This document shows positions 9,175 to 18,068 of a stretch of 64,000 nucleotides of DNA, one piece after another. The translations under genes and the position numbers were made by a program. The notes under the pieces were generated by a model that did no database searches, had not been told where the DNA came from, and saw only the letters and a list, made by a program, of their open reading frames with translations. Every line of letters begins with the position of its first letter. Position 1 is the stretch's first letter. Origin of the DNA: Sphingobacteriaceae bacterium (GTDB lineage Bacteria > Bacteroidota > Bacteroidia > B-17B0 > Aurantibacillaceae); assembly GCA_002319075.1 (NCBI GenBank), contig NVQB01000001.1, positions 3,720,001 to 3,784,000 on the forward strand, given 5' to 3'.

Positions 9175-9348
9175 AAATTAAAAGAGGTTTGCAAAGCTAC
9201 CCGGGCGTTTAGGTACGCAGCATAAAAGTACAGTTTAATTACTTACTCCGTCTTCAACAAATCAATTTGCCTCCAAATTGGTTATTTGCTTAAGTTGGGT
9301 GTGAAATTCTCTTACCTTTAAATTAAAATTCCTTCGAAGTTTAAACCC

Positions 9349-10059
9349 ATGAAAAAAACCTTTGTTTTATTAAGCCTGCTTTTATTAGTGGGCTGTAAAA
9401 AAAAATCTTCTGAAAGTGCCGAAGAAACCGCAACAACTACCACTGGCAGCACAACAAGTGGTGGAAGCACAACCGGCAATCCTTTTGTTAACCCAGCCTT
9501 TGCTGTTGAATTAACAAGTACAAATACCGATCATAGTTACAGTTATTCCAGCGCGCGTTTTTATGAAAGCTCTGCCAGCGCTGTTCTTATTGATCAGGTA
9601 AAATCGGATAATAAAATTATGGGACAGTATCCCGGCGACGAATACCGTTATGCAAATGCGTCTTCAAATTATACGGCCGCAGTTCTCTGGGATCTTTCGT
9701 CCAGCAGAGAGCATATTCCTGACACTTCTTTTTATTCACCAGCGTTTCCAGGCATAGGGTTTACAAAAAATACTTCCCTTACCTATGATAGCACGAAAGA
9801 TTTTACGATTGCCATTGATCCGGGTGCTTGCGACAGTATGTTCATTACCTTAGGAACAATCACGAAGAAAATTCGGGGAAAAAGCGGTGTAAACTCTGTC
9901 ACTTTTAAACCAGGTGATGGTGTAAAGGCTAACACATTTGATACTGCCGAAGTGGTTGTAGAAGTAGCTACTATGAATTATTCGGTTTTTACTGTTCGTG
10001 CCAGAAAATGGCGGGTAATGAGCGTGACGACTGCACAATCGCACTATAAGTACAAATAA
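9349..10059 (+). CDS. Putative lipoprotein of unknown function
   Basis: A 236-residue exported protein. The N-terminus (MKKTFVLLSLLLLVGC) ends in a lipobox with Cys16, followed by a basic KKK and a Thr/Ser/Gly-rich linker to about residue 45 that would space the domain from the membrane. The remaining ~190 residues look beta-rich and contain two Cys-poor halves; I recognise no family. It stands alone between the di-iron gene and the convergent histidine kinase. Confidence 0.75.
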   Translation: MKKTFVLLSLLLLVGCKKKSSESAEETATTTTGSTTSGGSTTGNPFVNPAFAVELTSTNTDHSYSYSSARFYESSASAVLIDQVKSDNKIMGQYPGDEYRYANASSNYTAAVLWDLSSSREHIPDTSFYSPAFPGIGFTKNTSLTYDSTKDFTIAIDPGACDSMFITLGTITKKIRGKSGVNSVTFKPGDGVKANTFDTAEVVVEVATMNYSVFTVRARKWRVMSVTTAQSHYKYK

Positions 10060-10126
10060 AACCTTTTATAAGCGGAGTTTTATTGCACTAATTTCTATCA
10101 TGGGTTTATTTTATCCAAAAGGGAAG

Positions 10127-12085
10127 TTAAAGGCTCGCTTCTTTTTGATGTAAAGGAAGTGTGATAATAAAAGTCGCGCCCTTATCGGGCTTTCCAGCAG
10201 CCGTAATGCTGCCTCCGTGACGCTCTACGATTTTTTTGCAAAGTGCTAGTCCAAGGCCTGTGCCTTCATATTTGTCTTTAGAGTTAAGTCGCGTAAAAGT
10301 CTCAAATATCTGTAAAGCATTTTCAGGCTCAAACCCTATGCCATTATCTTTTAAAGTTATATGGACCAAATCGTTCCATGTGTTATCCATCTCAGAGGAG
10401 AGCGAAATTTGCGGTGCCAAACCTTTTTGTGCAAACTTTATGGAATTATTAATGAGATTATAGAACAGTTGATAAATAAGTACAGGTGCACCTTCCAGCT
10501 TTGGAAGATTATGAAGGTGAATTTTTCCATTTGTTTTTTGTAAAGAAACTTCCAGATCATTTTCAATATTTTTTATGACTTCATTCAGATCAATTAGTTC
10601 AGGTTTTTGCTCGCCTGCATTGGTGGTGGAGTAAGCTAACACGCCATCAATCATGGTAAACATACGATCAGTTGCCACATTAATCCTGTCGATAAAGCGT
10701 GCAGAAGAGTCGTCTAAAGTATCGTGCAGTTGATCCTTTAGTCTTCCTATAAATGTTTTGATTTTTCTCACAGGCTCCTTTAAGTCATGCGATGCTACGT
10801 GGGCAAACTGCTGCAAGTCTTCATTAGAGCGCTGCAGTTCTTTTGTACGGGCATTCACTTGTCCTTCCAGGTTTTCTGCTAAAACTTTATAGCGTTTTTC
10901 ACTTTCTTCCAGTTTTTTTCTCGCTACAACCTGTTCTGTCACGTCTATGGCTACCTGAATCATACCAACTATTTGCTCGTTTTCTCTTAAAGGACGGTAG
11001 GCTATGTTGTAAAAATAATCCTGCATAACGCCGCTGCGACTATGAGCAACTTGCACTTCAAGCTGGGTGAAAGGAACGCCCTGTTCAAAAACTTTTTCCA
11101 CCTGCTCCCATATATACTGTCCTCTGAGTTCAGGCATTACGTTGATTAACGGATGCCCTATAATTTCTTCTCCGCGACCTATCATTTGCAGCATGCGCTT
11201 ATTAATTTGTTCGATCACAAGATCATGCCCCATCAAAACCATTGTGGGAGCCGGGGTTTGATCAATCATTGATCTAAGCCGCGTCTCGCTTTGCAGAAGT
11301 TTTCCCTCAATCCTTTTAAAGTCGGTTACATCGCGTGTTGTGCCGGCAATAGCTTCCACCTCTCCTTGAGCATTAAAAACAGGCACCAGGATATAGTCGT
11401 ACACACGACTTCCTAATTCAGCGTGGGGAAATGCGACCGTGCCACGGATGGATTTTTTCGTTGCAATGATCTCGTCAATTTCGCGTTCATGCATCTGTGC
11501 ATGCCATTCTTCATAGCCGTTTTCGCGCAGCCCCTTGCCTATGGCGTCTTCTGCGGTTTTGCCCCACATAGTGAGTAACGCTTTATTGGCATAAGAAAAT
11601 TTATAAGCCAGGCTGAATACATAAACAAGATCAGGAGTATTATTGGCTATGGAATCGTAAAGTCTTTGTTGTTTTTCTGCAACATCCAGAGAATTCTTTA
11701 AAGCCAGTTCAGCCTTTTTAGATTCGGTTCTATCCTCTGTGGTTACTACTAATAAATCTCCTTGTTTTACTGCAGTGAAATGAAACCAATTTTTTACCCC
11801 TTCTCCTTCCTGCCAGGTTTCAAAGCTCCCTGTTTCACCTGTCTCAGCTACCTTTATAAATTTTTCAAGAACTCCATTGACTTTCATGCCTGGAAAAATA
11901 TCGCCATAGAGTTTTCCTTTGTATTCTATGTTGCCAATCCAATTGCGTGTATAAGCATTAAAAAGCAGAATGGAGAAATCTTTCACTTTTCCTTTTTCAT
12001 CTTTCGCCGTCTTCATAACGGCAATTCCGTTGGGTGCTGAATCGAAAACGGTTTGTAAGAGATCTTTATTTTCTGTTAATTCCAT
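10127..12085 (-). CDS. PAS-domain sensor histidine kinase
   Basis: A 652-residue kinase without transmembrane segments. Three PAS/PAC modules occupy about residues 8-125, 140-260 and 270-395, with typical PAC endings such as AIAGTTRDVTDFKR. The phospho-acceptor is His433 in FAHVASHDLKEPVRK (HisKA), followed by the N box (LINNSIKFAQ), G1 (DNGIGF), F box and G2 (GTGLGLALCKKIVERHGG). The HDLKEP form is typical of phytochrome-like and soluble PAS kinases. No response regulator is next to it, so it is an orphan kinase here; the signal sensed by the PAS domains is unknown. Confidence 0.92.
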   Translation of the reverse strand: MELTENKDLLQTVFDSAPNGIAVMKTAKDEKGKVKDFSILLFNAYTRNWIGNIEYKGKLYGDIFPGMKVNGVLEKFIKVAETGETGSFETWQEGEGVKNWFHFTAVKQGDLLVVTTEDRTESKKAELALKNSLDVAEKQQRLYDSIANNTPDLVYVFSLAYKFSYANKALLTMWGKTAEDAIGKGLRENGYEEWHAQMHEREIDEIIATKKSIRGTVAFPHAELGSRVYDYILVPVFNAQGEVEAIAGTTRDVTDFKRIEGKLLQSETRLRSMIDQTPAPTMVLMGHDLVIEQINKRMLQMIGRGEEIIGHPLINVMPELRGQYIWEQVEKVFEQGVPFTQLEVQVAHSRSGVMQDYFYNIAYRPLRENEQIVGMIQVAIDVTEQVVARKKLEESEKRYKVLAENLEGQVNARTKELQRSNEDLQQFAHVASHDLKEPVRKIKTFIGRLKDQLHDTLDDSSARFIDRINVATDRMFTMIDGVLAYSTTNAGEQKPELIDLNEVIKNIENDLEVSLQKTNGKIHLHNLPKLEGAPVLIYQLFYNLINNSIKFAQKGLAPQISLSSEMDNTWNDLVHITLKDNGIGFEPENALQIFETFTRLNSKDKYEGTGLGLALCKKIVERHGGSITAAGKPDKGATFIITLPLHQKEASL

Positions 12086-12350
12086 TGTGCTTTTACAATC
12101 TGAAAAAAAATTGGTAATTCACTGATTTACATTAGCGAACTTAAAAGTGATTTATGTATTATTTTTTGGGTCGTCACTGGGCTAGGTGGTTTTACTTCGC
12201 AATTTCTGTACAAATCATCGAAAGAAAGTTACGGGATTTGTGTCAAAAATGAATTTCTGGTATGAAATATTTTGCATAAAAAGGTAATTTAATACCTGAT
12301 GCGAAAATGATGCCAGCGCAATCAGTGCTGAGATGACTATTGCGCCATTT

Positions 12351-13094
12351 TTAATTAATAATTTGCCCGTCGCTATTCGCCAGCTTTTCACGCCACTTCT
12401 GAATTTCTTCAGGTGATTGTCTCAGCCATTCTTTGGCTTCTCCAGTAATTTTCAGAGCTCCGTTTGTGCGATAGGAACGGGTTGGATTACCGGGAAATTT
12501 TTTGTCCGTAACGTTGGGATCATTTTCAAAATTCTCTGTAGGTTCTATAATATATACGCGTTCAGGTGTATCTCCATTAGCCAACGCGGCCGCAAGTCCG
12601 GCGCTATTTAAAAGGGCGGTAAAATAAATATGATTCATGGTTAAATCAGATTTGTAATTCGATCCCTTACCTGGAGTTAACAGATCCCCGGTTTTCAGGT
12701 CCGCCCTGGTTCCGTGGTAAAAAGGGCCTTTGTCAGTGGGTTTATCATTACTGGCCTGAGCGAGCTCGTGATTCTTTTTAGCGTTTTCAAAATCCTTTAG
12801 GTCTTCGCAACATTTTGCAATAGTTGAATAAAGAAATGGAAACGCGGATTTAACCGAATCGTCATTTATTTTCAAGCCCATTTCTAATACAGACTCTAAC
12901 CATCTTAATTTTTCGCGAACTTCTTTTTGATGCCGCGCGATATAATATGCCGCGATAAATTTTTCGAAGTCCTGGGTCGCCTCGTTATACGCTTGAAGAA
13001 ATAAACGCAGTGCTTCTTCAGGTTTGTTCTGTGTTTCCAGGTCCATTCCCTGCAGGCAGAGTTTTACTATGGGGTTACGCGGGTCAAATTGCAT
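12351..13094 (-). CDS. arr: TPR-linked NAD+-rifampin ADP-ribosyltransferase (Arr family)
   Basis: Arr enzymes inactivate rifamycins by adding ADP-ribose from NAD+ to the drug's hydroxyl at C23. Here residues about 123-247 are a complete Arr domain: GPFYHGTRADLKTGDLL with the conserved His127, NHIYFTALL, ERVYIIEPT, and the family signature NDPNVTDKKFPGNPTRSY. Residues 1-118 form a helical TPR-like region (EEALRLFLQAYNEA, LYSTIAKCCEDLKDFENAKK) not present in the ~140-residue mobile Arr proteins. Nothing nearby suggests a resistance island, so this looks like a resident chromosomal gene. Whether the extended protein modifies rifamycins or another substrate is not known from sequence. Confidence 0.88.
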   Translation of the reverse strand: MQFDPRNPIVKLCLQGMDLETQNKPEEALRLFLQAYNEATQDFEKFIAAYYIARHQKEVREKLRWLESVLEMGLKINDDSVKSAFPFLYSTIAKCCEDLKDFENAKKNHELAQASNDKPTDKGPFYHGTRADLKTGDLLTPGKGSNYKSDLTMNHIYFTALLNSAGLAAALANGDTPERVYIIEPTENFENDPNVTDKKFPGNPTRSYRTNGALKITGEAKEWLRQSPEEIQKWREKLANSDGQIIN

Positions 13095-13124
13095 GTACTA
13101 GGTTTTTAAGGGTATTTTTTCTGG

Positions 13125-13553
13125 TTATTTTGTTTGCGCCTCAAATCCGTCTTGTATTGCTTCGCGCAACACATCCACATTTATATCTTTCAGAGATTTG
13201 AATTTTATACAATACCCTGTAACTTCAGCTTTGCCTATTTTTTTGCCATAAGTAGTTACCAGGAATTTTTTATCTTCTATACCCATGATGTATAGGGAAA
13301 TTCCTGATGTATTGGCACTTAACCCAACTTGATAAAACTCACGCGTTTTGCCACCGGCGTACTTCATGGTCTGAAGTCCGTAGCCAATATTCGGATTCGA
13401 AACAGTTTTGCCTTCTTCGTTTTTGCCATCGAGAAACCATAGTTTGTCTGTTGGCATTAGTTTCAGAATTAGACTATGCAACTCCTGCATGTCGCCGCGT
13501 TTTGCTTCGGGCTGACTGGCAATGTATTCTTTGATTTGTGTTTTTACGGTCAT
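13125..13553 (-). CDS. DUF1801 family protein
   Basis: A 142-residue cytosolic protein of the DUF1801 (YdhG-like) family. Typical features are the N-terminal VKTQIKEYIASQPEAKRGDMQ helix pair, the YGLQTMKYAGGKTREFYQVGL strand region and a C-terminal helix with LKDINVDVLREAI. The family has a compact alpha/beta fold of unknown function. It lies 30 bp upstream of the Arr gene on the same strand and may share its transcript, but nothing ties the two functionally. Confidence 0.75.
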   Translation of the reverse strand: MTVKTQIKEYIASQPEAKRGDMQELHSLILKLMPTDKLWFLDGKNEEGKTVSNPNIGYGLQTMKYAGGKTREFYQVGLSANTSGISLYIMGIEDKKFLVTTYGKKIGKAEVTGYCIKFKSLKDINVDVLREAIQDGFEAQTK

Positions 13554-13620
13554 AGATAATAATCCTGGTTATGTATGAGTGCTAAATAAAATGTGTAAAA
13601 AGTTTTTGACGAAACGTGAC

Positions 13621-14460
13621 TTAGTTACCGGTATTTTTCGAAATCACTGAAGTTTGAGAAAATCCACTTTTTGTTTTTAAGTCAATATTAAAATTATCAA
13701 GTTTCATGCTCATGTCCATTTTAGTGTCGGTTTGATAGTTGACATAATAATTATTTGCGATGTCATAAAGTAGTTTTCCTTTTCCGCTGCCGGTAGCATT
13801 AATCGTGTACTTGGTTATGGTGGTTTTCATGGTGTAAACATTTACTACATCAAAGTCTGCAACACCATTGTTTACACTTAAGAGTTTGTAGGTAGTGGTA
13901 ATAATCATTTCAAGCGTTACACCTGCTACAGGAATGTTTAAAGGTGTTTCTATCGAGAATTTTTCGCCTACTTTAACCTGGCGCTCTGGTAAATCCAACT
14001 GTGAAAACATGCTTTGCATTGTTTGAAGCAAGGTTTTTTTAAGTTCTTCGTTAATGCCCTCTGAAACTACAGAGTCGAGTGTAGGCATCGCTCCCATAGA
14101 ACCATGTCCGTAAAGTAACAGGCCATCCGGAATATCCTTTTTTCCGTCACTGCTGCTGGTTGTCACAATTTCTATAGTTAATGGAAAATTTTTCCCATCA
14201 GTGGATTTACCAGTTTTGAAAAGGGTTTCCATTTTTGAACTTTTGTTCGTTATAGTTGGATTTTCAATGCCTTTGTCTTTTAAGCTACGAAGAAATTCTT
14301 TAGAGCCCGAATAGGTTATTTCATTATATGATGTTTGTTCGATGGTATTACTGTATTTTGTTTCAGGATTGTATTGAATTTTAAAAGTTATGCTATTTTT
14401 CGATTGACTGTAAGAGTAAATCTGATTGACTAAAAGCAGCGCCAGAAGGATTTTTTTCAT
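13621..14460 (-). CDS. Exported protein of unknown function (DUF6263-like)
   Basis: A 279-residue protein with a signal peptide (MKKILLALLLVNQIYSYSQS). The mature part is beta-rich, with alternating Thr/Lys/Val strands, a conserved-looking PERQVKVGEKFSIETPLNIP segment and a terminal stretch on a long-lived 'GSGKGKLLYDIANNYYVNY' motif. The overall look agrees with Bacteroidota exported proteins annotated as DUF6263, which is a tentative call. No catalytic motif or anchor is seen. It is likely periplasmic. Confidence 0.6.
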   Translation of the reverse strand: MKKILLALLLVNQIYSYSQSKNSITFKIQYNPETKYSNTIEQTSYNEITYSGSKEFLRSLKDKGIENPTITNKSSKMETLFKTGKSTDGKNFPLTIEIVTTSSSDGKKDIPDGLLLYGHGSMGAMPTLDSVVSEGINEELKKTLLQTMQSMFSQLDLPERQVKVGEKFSIETPLNIPVAGVTLEMIITTTYKLLSVNNGVADFDVVNVYTMKTTITKYTINATGSGKGKLLYDIANNYYVNYQTDTKMDMSMKLDNFNIDLKTKSGFSQTSVISKNTGN

Positions 14461-14611
14461 GTGTCGTTAAAAATGGGTTAGGGATTTATATCAGTTACCA
14501 GTTGGAATAATAAATGTACGATAGTGCGGGGTAATTCCAAAATGGATTTCTCACATTCGCATTTTGTCGTTCTGCTTAATGCGGGATTTGTTATGAGAGA
14601 AACTTTGCGTT

Positions 14612-15379
14612 TCAACTGATCATTAACAATCGTCGCAGCCCGTTTTTTTCCAGCGGCGCGCGGTGAACACAAGGGAGTACTTTGCTTTCAGGATGATCGA
14701 CTGCCAGTTTCCATAAGTTACCAAGGCCCAGGCCGATCGGCTGTGCATCAGGCTTAGGAAGGTAGTGCAGATCATAAAAATGTTCGGTTAAAAATGCTTC
14801 AAATCCTGCTACTTCTCCTCTGTATATTTTTCTAAGTTCCTCACGGATTTCAGGGACAAGTATTTTTTGTGTGGCTTGCGAATTCGGTAAAAGTTCACTG
14901 GGCTCGCCATAGTAAGTACATAAAAAAGTATCGGTGGGCACTGGAGAACGATCCACATGAAAAGAATAAACATCGGTTGGAAAAAAAGGATAGCTTTCGT
15001 CTCTCTCATAGTTTTTGATCACATTAAGAATGGGAGAAGTTCCCCGCGACTGCAACAGCTTTAGATCATTTAAAAGAATTTCACGGGCAAGTTTTCCTTT
15101 TTCGCTCAACTGGAGTTTCATCAATTCCGGGAGATCAAGAGTACTCATGTTTTCGGAGAGAGCGATTTTATTTGCAATTTCAGAAAAATCACCATCCAGT
15201 TTGCGCTTCCAGCAAATCGCATTTATTTCTCCTTCGAACGGTGTAGATAGAAGCGCATCAAAATTGGAGACATAGTGAATTTGATTTGCAGAAGTCGATA
15301 AATCAATCATAATAGCTGGTAGTGTAAATCCATTTAAAAAATATGCAGTAGTGAGTTTGGGTGCGTAAGTTTTTGCCAT
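14612..15379 (-). CDS. DUF1826 family protein, possible Fe(II)/2-oxoglutarate oxygenase fold
   Basis: A 255-residue cytosolic protein that I place in DUF1826 from the segments FPTDVYSFHVDR, PTDTFLCTYYGE and CVHRAP. The C-terminal half carries His141-Val-Asp143 and, about 95 residues on, His239-Arg240 with a further Arg at 249-250. HxD..H..R is the ligand pattern of non-haem Fe(II)/2-oxoglutarate oxygenases on a double-stranded beta-helix, and the strand LCTYYGEPSELLPN between them fits that fold. This reading is inference; the family has no assigned activity that I know of. It stands alone, with a 226-bp AT-rich gap upstream. Confidence 0.65.
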   Translation of the reverse strand: MAKTYAPKLTTAYFLNGFTLPAIMIDLSTSANQIHYVSNFDALLSTPFEGEINAICWKRKLDGDFSEIANKIALSENMSTLDLPELMKLQLSEKGKLAREILLNDLKLLQSRGTSPILNVIKNYERDESYPFFPTDVYSFHVDRSPVPTDTFLCTYYGEPSELLPNSQATQKILVPEIREELRKIYRGEVAGFEAFLTEHFYDLHYLPKPDAQPIGLGLGNLWKLAVDHPESKVLPCVHRAPLEKNGLRRLLMIS

Positions 15380-15605
15380 GGGTAAATTGGTTGTCTAAAG
15401 ACACTATAACAACATTAATGATGGTAGTCGTGGATAAATAAGCAAGCCTTGTTTTTGCTAAGCAATTTACAAATTTGCCTGCTCTTACACAAGCCATATG
15501 CGGTGTTTACAACCTTTTAAGTGTAGATTTTTTTTTACAAAAGCGGCTCTGTGACTTCGTTCAGAGGTTTTTTATAATGGCTTGCTTACAAAAAAAGGTA
15601 TTTGC

Positions 15606-16184
15606 TTATTTTTTCTTTTCTAACAAGAATTTAATTCGCTCTAGTTGAATTCTATGATTTCGCTGTAAAATTATAGGATAGAGATTTCCGATTACATTAA
15701 TAAAAGTCGTCAGGAAAAAAATAGCCACGTGCCCTTTAGCTAGTAAGACTATTGAGACTATTACAATTAAATTGAATGAAGCTAAATGTCCAAACTCTGA
15801 TTGCCTGGTTTGGGTATCAAAATTTTCAAGCCCTGCTCTTAATCCATCAAAGTATTTTTTTCTATTATTTTCTTTTCCCCAATAAAGTTTGATAAGTAGA
15901 TATTTAAATATTTTAATGCCTAATAAGTTGTAAATAAAAGTCAGTTGTTTTGAGTTCTTTATCTGGTAATATGAATTTGGTAACAGTTTATTTGTCAAAA
16001 AAACAAACCCCGGAAATGCGAAAATACCAGTTATAAACAAATTCAGAACTATGGAAATAGAAATGATTTCCAGGCTACTAAATGCTGCTGGCTTTGAATT
16101 AACCAGTAATTTAATTAAATCTACAGAACGATAAGTGAGAAAAATTGAAAACAATGGAAATGCTATTTTTTTAAACATATTCAT
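15606..16184 (-). CDS. Membrane protein, possible CrtO-type acyltransferase relative; last unit of the cassette-like array
   Basis: A 192-residue protein with about four hydrophobic segments (residues 5-28, 38-62, 80-95 and 128-165). The C-terminal NVIGNLYPIILQRNHRIQL resembles the end of the glycosyl-4,4'-diaponeurosporenoate acyltransferase (CrtO) family of small membrane proteins, where an N..YP..LQR.NR pattern recurs; no carotenoid genes are nearby, so function is open. The start may be Met1 or Met3. The ATG lies 22 bp below a palindrome, TTAGGTT-T-AACCTAA (16206-16220), at the end of repeat R1, so this gene forms the 3'-most unit of the array at 16.2-19.35 kb. Confidence 0.55.
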   Translation of the reverse strand: MNMFKKIAFPLFSIFLTYRSVDLIKLLVNSKPAAFSSLEIISISIVLNLFITGIFAFPGFVFLTNKLLPNSYYQIKNSKQLTFIYNLLGIKIFKYLLIKLYWGKENNRKKYFDGLRAGLENFDTQTRQSEFGHLASFNLIVIVSIVLLAKGHVAIFFLTTFINVIGNLYPIILQRNHRIQLERIKFLLEKKK

Positions 16185-16255
16185 TCCGTTTTTGGTTAAT
16201 TTAATTTAGGTTTAACCTAATCTTTAAGTTGTTTTTTAAGTTCCTGCTTAAAGCA

Positions 16256-16425
16256 CCGGAACTTAGCGCGGCGAAAAAAATCACAGGCGCTCAAATGTTG
16301 CAATGTCGTTCCAATAGCCATCGGGAGTGAAGTTAAAAGAAAATATGTATTCACAAAAACCTTTAAGTATGTGGCCGCAGATATGCAAAGTAATGGTCCG
16401 TTGGAGCTTGAACTTCTGTTAGCTA
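16256..16425 (-). repeat. Array repeat R1
   Basis: First of four related spacers between single genes. It carries the shared block TAGCCATCGGGAGTGAAG followed by TTAAAA (about 16315-16338), the GC-rich end CGGAACTTAGCGCGGCG (from 16257) and, at the far end, TTCTGTTAGC (16414-16423). It is the most diverged copy: the hairpin arms that are clear in R2-R4 are not obvious here. Confidence 0.7.
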
Positions 16426-16448
16426 TCTCGTGGTCGCACTCACATACT

Positions 16449-16949
16449 TCAGGCCACAATTTTATTAATCGAGTCTGTGTCGAAACCATGGGCTTTTAAT
16501 ATTTTAAGCGCTTTTTGTTTATCGTTGATTTTTGCTTTGTCAAACTCGTCAAGAAGTCCACTCACGAGCAACCGTTCCTTAACAGTCATTCCAATAAAAT
16601 TTATTGATTTGTTGGAAATTGCAATGTCGATCCATTTATGGTTAACAAGAGTTTGATATTGGCCCCATTGCGGCGTGCCATTTTCTCTGCCTTTCACTTT
16701 TGTAGGCATAATGAAATCGTCTTGACAACCCGTGCATGGTTCTGAAATAATAATCCAGTCGTCTTCATGAATATTGTAGGTCTCAGCGCAATGATTTTCG
16801 GCCTCCTCGATCGTATCAAAAGTATAGTCTGAGATAGAGGACGTGTCATTTACACAATCAAAACCAAAAAGATAGACGGTGTCTGAGGAAACATAAGTGA
16901 TGAGTTTTTTAATTTTGTCAAATGTGTCTATGAATGCCACTTTTCTCAT
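16449..16949 (-). CDS. Cassette gene, hypothetical cytosolic protein
   Basis: A 166-residue protein with no signal peptide or membrane segment. The N-terminal half (about 1-70) is acidic with YTFDTIEEAENHC, then EPCTGCQDDF with a CxxC pair, a middle HKWIDIAI segment and a helical C-terminus (LLDEFDKAKINDKQKALKIL). I recognise no family. It is a single-gene unit between repeats R1 and R2. Codon use is slightly richer in rare codons than the flanking housekeeping genes, as expected for acquired cassettes, but this was judged by eye. Confidence 0.65.
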   Translation of the reverse strand: MRKVAFIDTFDKIKKLITYVSSDTVYLFGFDCVNDTSSISDYTFDTIEEAENHCAETYNIHEDDWIIISEPCTGCQDDFIMPTKVKGRENGTPQWGQYQTLVNHKWIDIAISNKSINFIGMTVKERLLVSGLLDEFDKAKINDKQKALKILKAHGFDTDSINKIVA

Positions 16950-17002
16950 TGTGTTCTGTTTTACGGAATGTCTGTCCTCCGCCTCCCGATTTCTATTGTA
17001 AG

Positions 17003-17159
17003 CGATGCCGCTCCTCTTTACTAGTAGCTATCGCGAGTGAAGCTAAAAATAAATTACGCAAAAGCAAAACTGTTTCACACCGAAGGCGCCAAATTTAAAT
17101 TGCTTTTGCATGCGCGATGCGGTCTCTCGTCCGCGGTGGCGACAGTTTGCTGTTATAGG
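17003..17159 (-). repeat. Array repeat R2
   Basis: Contains TAGCTATCGCGAGTGAAGC (17025 on), the counterpart of the shared block, a perfect 10-bp inverted pair GCAAAAGCAA (17058-17067) / TTGCTTTTGC (17100-17109), and TTTGCTGTTATAGG at its outer end. The arm sequence differs from that of R4 yet stays self-complementary, so structure rather than sequence seems conserved. Confidence 0.75.
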
Positions 17160-17216
17160 CTGCAAAAGTCATCTATTCTTCAATAACGCATTGTTTGTCT
17201 CGGTTAAAATTTTGAA

Positions 17217-17825
17217 CTATTTAATTTTTAGAATAAAAGATCTATCTAAGAAATAAGTAGTATTACCTCTCCGATAATAGAGATTTTGTATTAAACAGAT
17301 AGCATTTTCACTAATAGGGCTTTGTCCACTCACAGATTTAGATAGACGAGGGATGTCAAGTCTGTTTGTTAAGTTATAATATGTAAGTGTGTCATTAGAT
17401 ATTATATATGCTGTCAATGCGCAAAAATCAATTCGCTTATTTTTCGATTTAATATAAATATTTATTTCGTTTTTCGTATAGTCTAAAGGAATGCTATCAA
17501 TATAAGAATACAAAGCCATTTCGGACGGAAGACAATTAGGCGAATTCGAAGCTGAAACCACTTGTTCATCATATCCTTCGTCTGGAGATATCAAATAGTG
17601 ATATTGCTTTCTGTCGGTGCATTTGAATGAGACTGTTTTTTTTGCACCTTCTTGTTTATATTCACTCGGAAGTAGTATCGTCGCCGGCTGAATATTAGGA
17701 TAAAATACAGAAGCTTTTTCAAGACGAAATTTATGCTTACCAATAAATAAAGTGTCTGAAAAGTTTTTCTGACCGAATGCAGTTGTTGTCAGGACGACTA
17801 TGTAAATTACTATTTTTTGTCGCAT
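17217..17825 (-). CDS. Cassette gene, exported hypothetical protein
   Basis: A 202-residue protein with a signal peptide (MRQKIVIYIVVLTTTAFGQ). The mature part has no recognised domain; two Cys residues (CTDRKQYH and SPNCLPSE) and a third pair near the C-terminus (DFCALTAYI, NAICLIQNLYYRR) could form disulfides in the periplasm. It is the only gene between repeats R2 and R3 and has the low-complexity AT-rich codon use of its array neighbours. No function can be assigned. Confidence 0.65.
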   Translation of the reverse strand: MRQKIVIYIVVLTTTAFGQKNFSDTLFIGKHKFRLEKASVFYPNIQPATILLPSEYKQEGAKKTVSFKCTDRKQYHYLISPDEGYDEQVVSASNSPNCLPSEMALYSYIDSIPLDYTKNEINIYIKSKNKRIDFCALTAYIISNDTLTYYNLTNRLDIPRLSKSVSGQSPISENAICLIQNLYYRRGNTTYFLDRSFILKIK

Positions 17826-17875
17826 ATTTTTTGTCTTCTGGCCTTTGGTCTGTCCGCCGTTGTTACCTCTAAGGG

Positions 17876-18050
17876 ACCGCAGCTAGGCGCCGGCGAAAAA
17901 CGCTTTCGTACATGCTAATCCCATAGCCATCGGGAGTGAAGTTAAAATATTTTGAGCAAAAGCAAACACTATTTCTGTCCGCGAATCGGCCCGCTTTAAT
18001 CAGTTTGCTTTTGCATCTTAGAATATCCGGCTGGCGCCACTGCAACGTGT
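17876..18050 (-). repeat. Array repeat R3
   Basis: Best-preserved spacer. Ends carry CCGCAGCTAGGCGCCGGCG (17878 on) and CTGGCGCCACTGCAACG (18031 on), which can partly pair. Between them lie ATAGCCATCGGGAGTGAAGT (17923 on) and a perfect 12-bp inverted pair GCAAAAGCAAAC (17956-17967) / GTTTGCTTTTGC (18003-18014). Confidence 0.8.
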
Positions 18051-18068
18051 GAGGTGGAGCCATTATTG

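Noticed and set aside
14478-14672. 64-residue ORF after the DUF6263-like gene
   Set aside because: Overlaps the DUF1826 gene end and has a random composition.
15540-15600. Terminator near the cassette array
   Set aside because: The stem is short (CTCTG/CAGAG) and the T run reads in the direction opposite to the neighbouring genes.
16217-16489. 90-residue ORF on the minus strand
   Set aside because: It runs through repeat R1 and overlaps the end of a better gene; its start is inside that gene.
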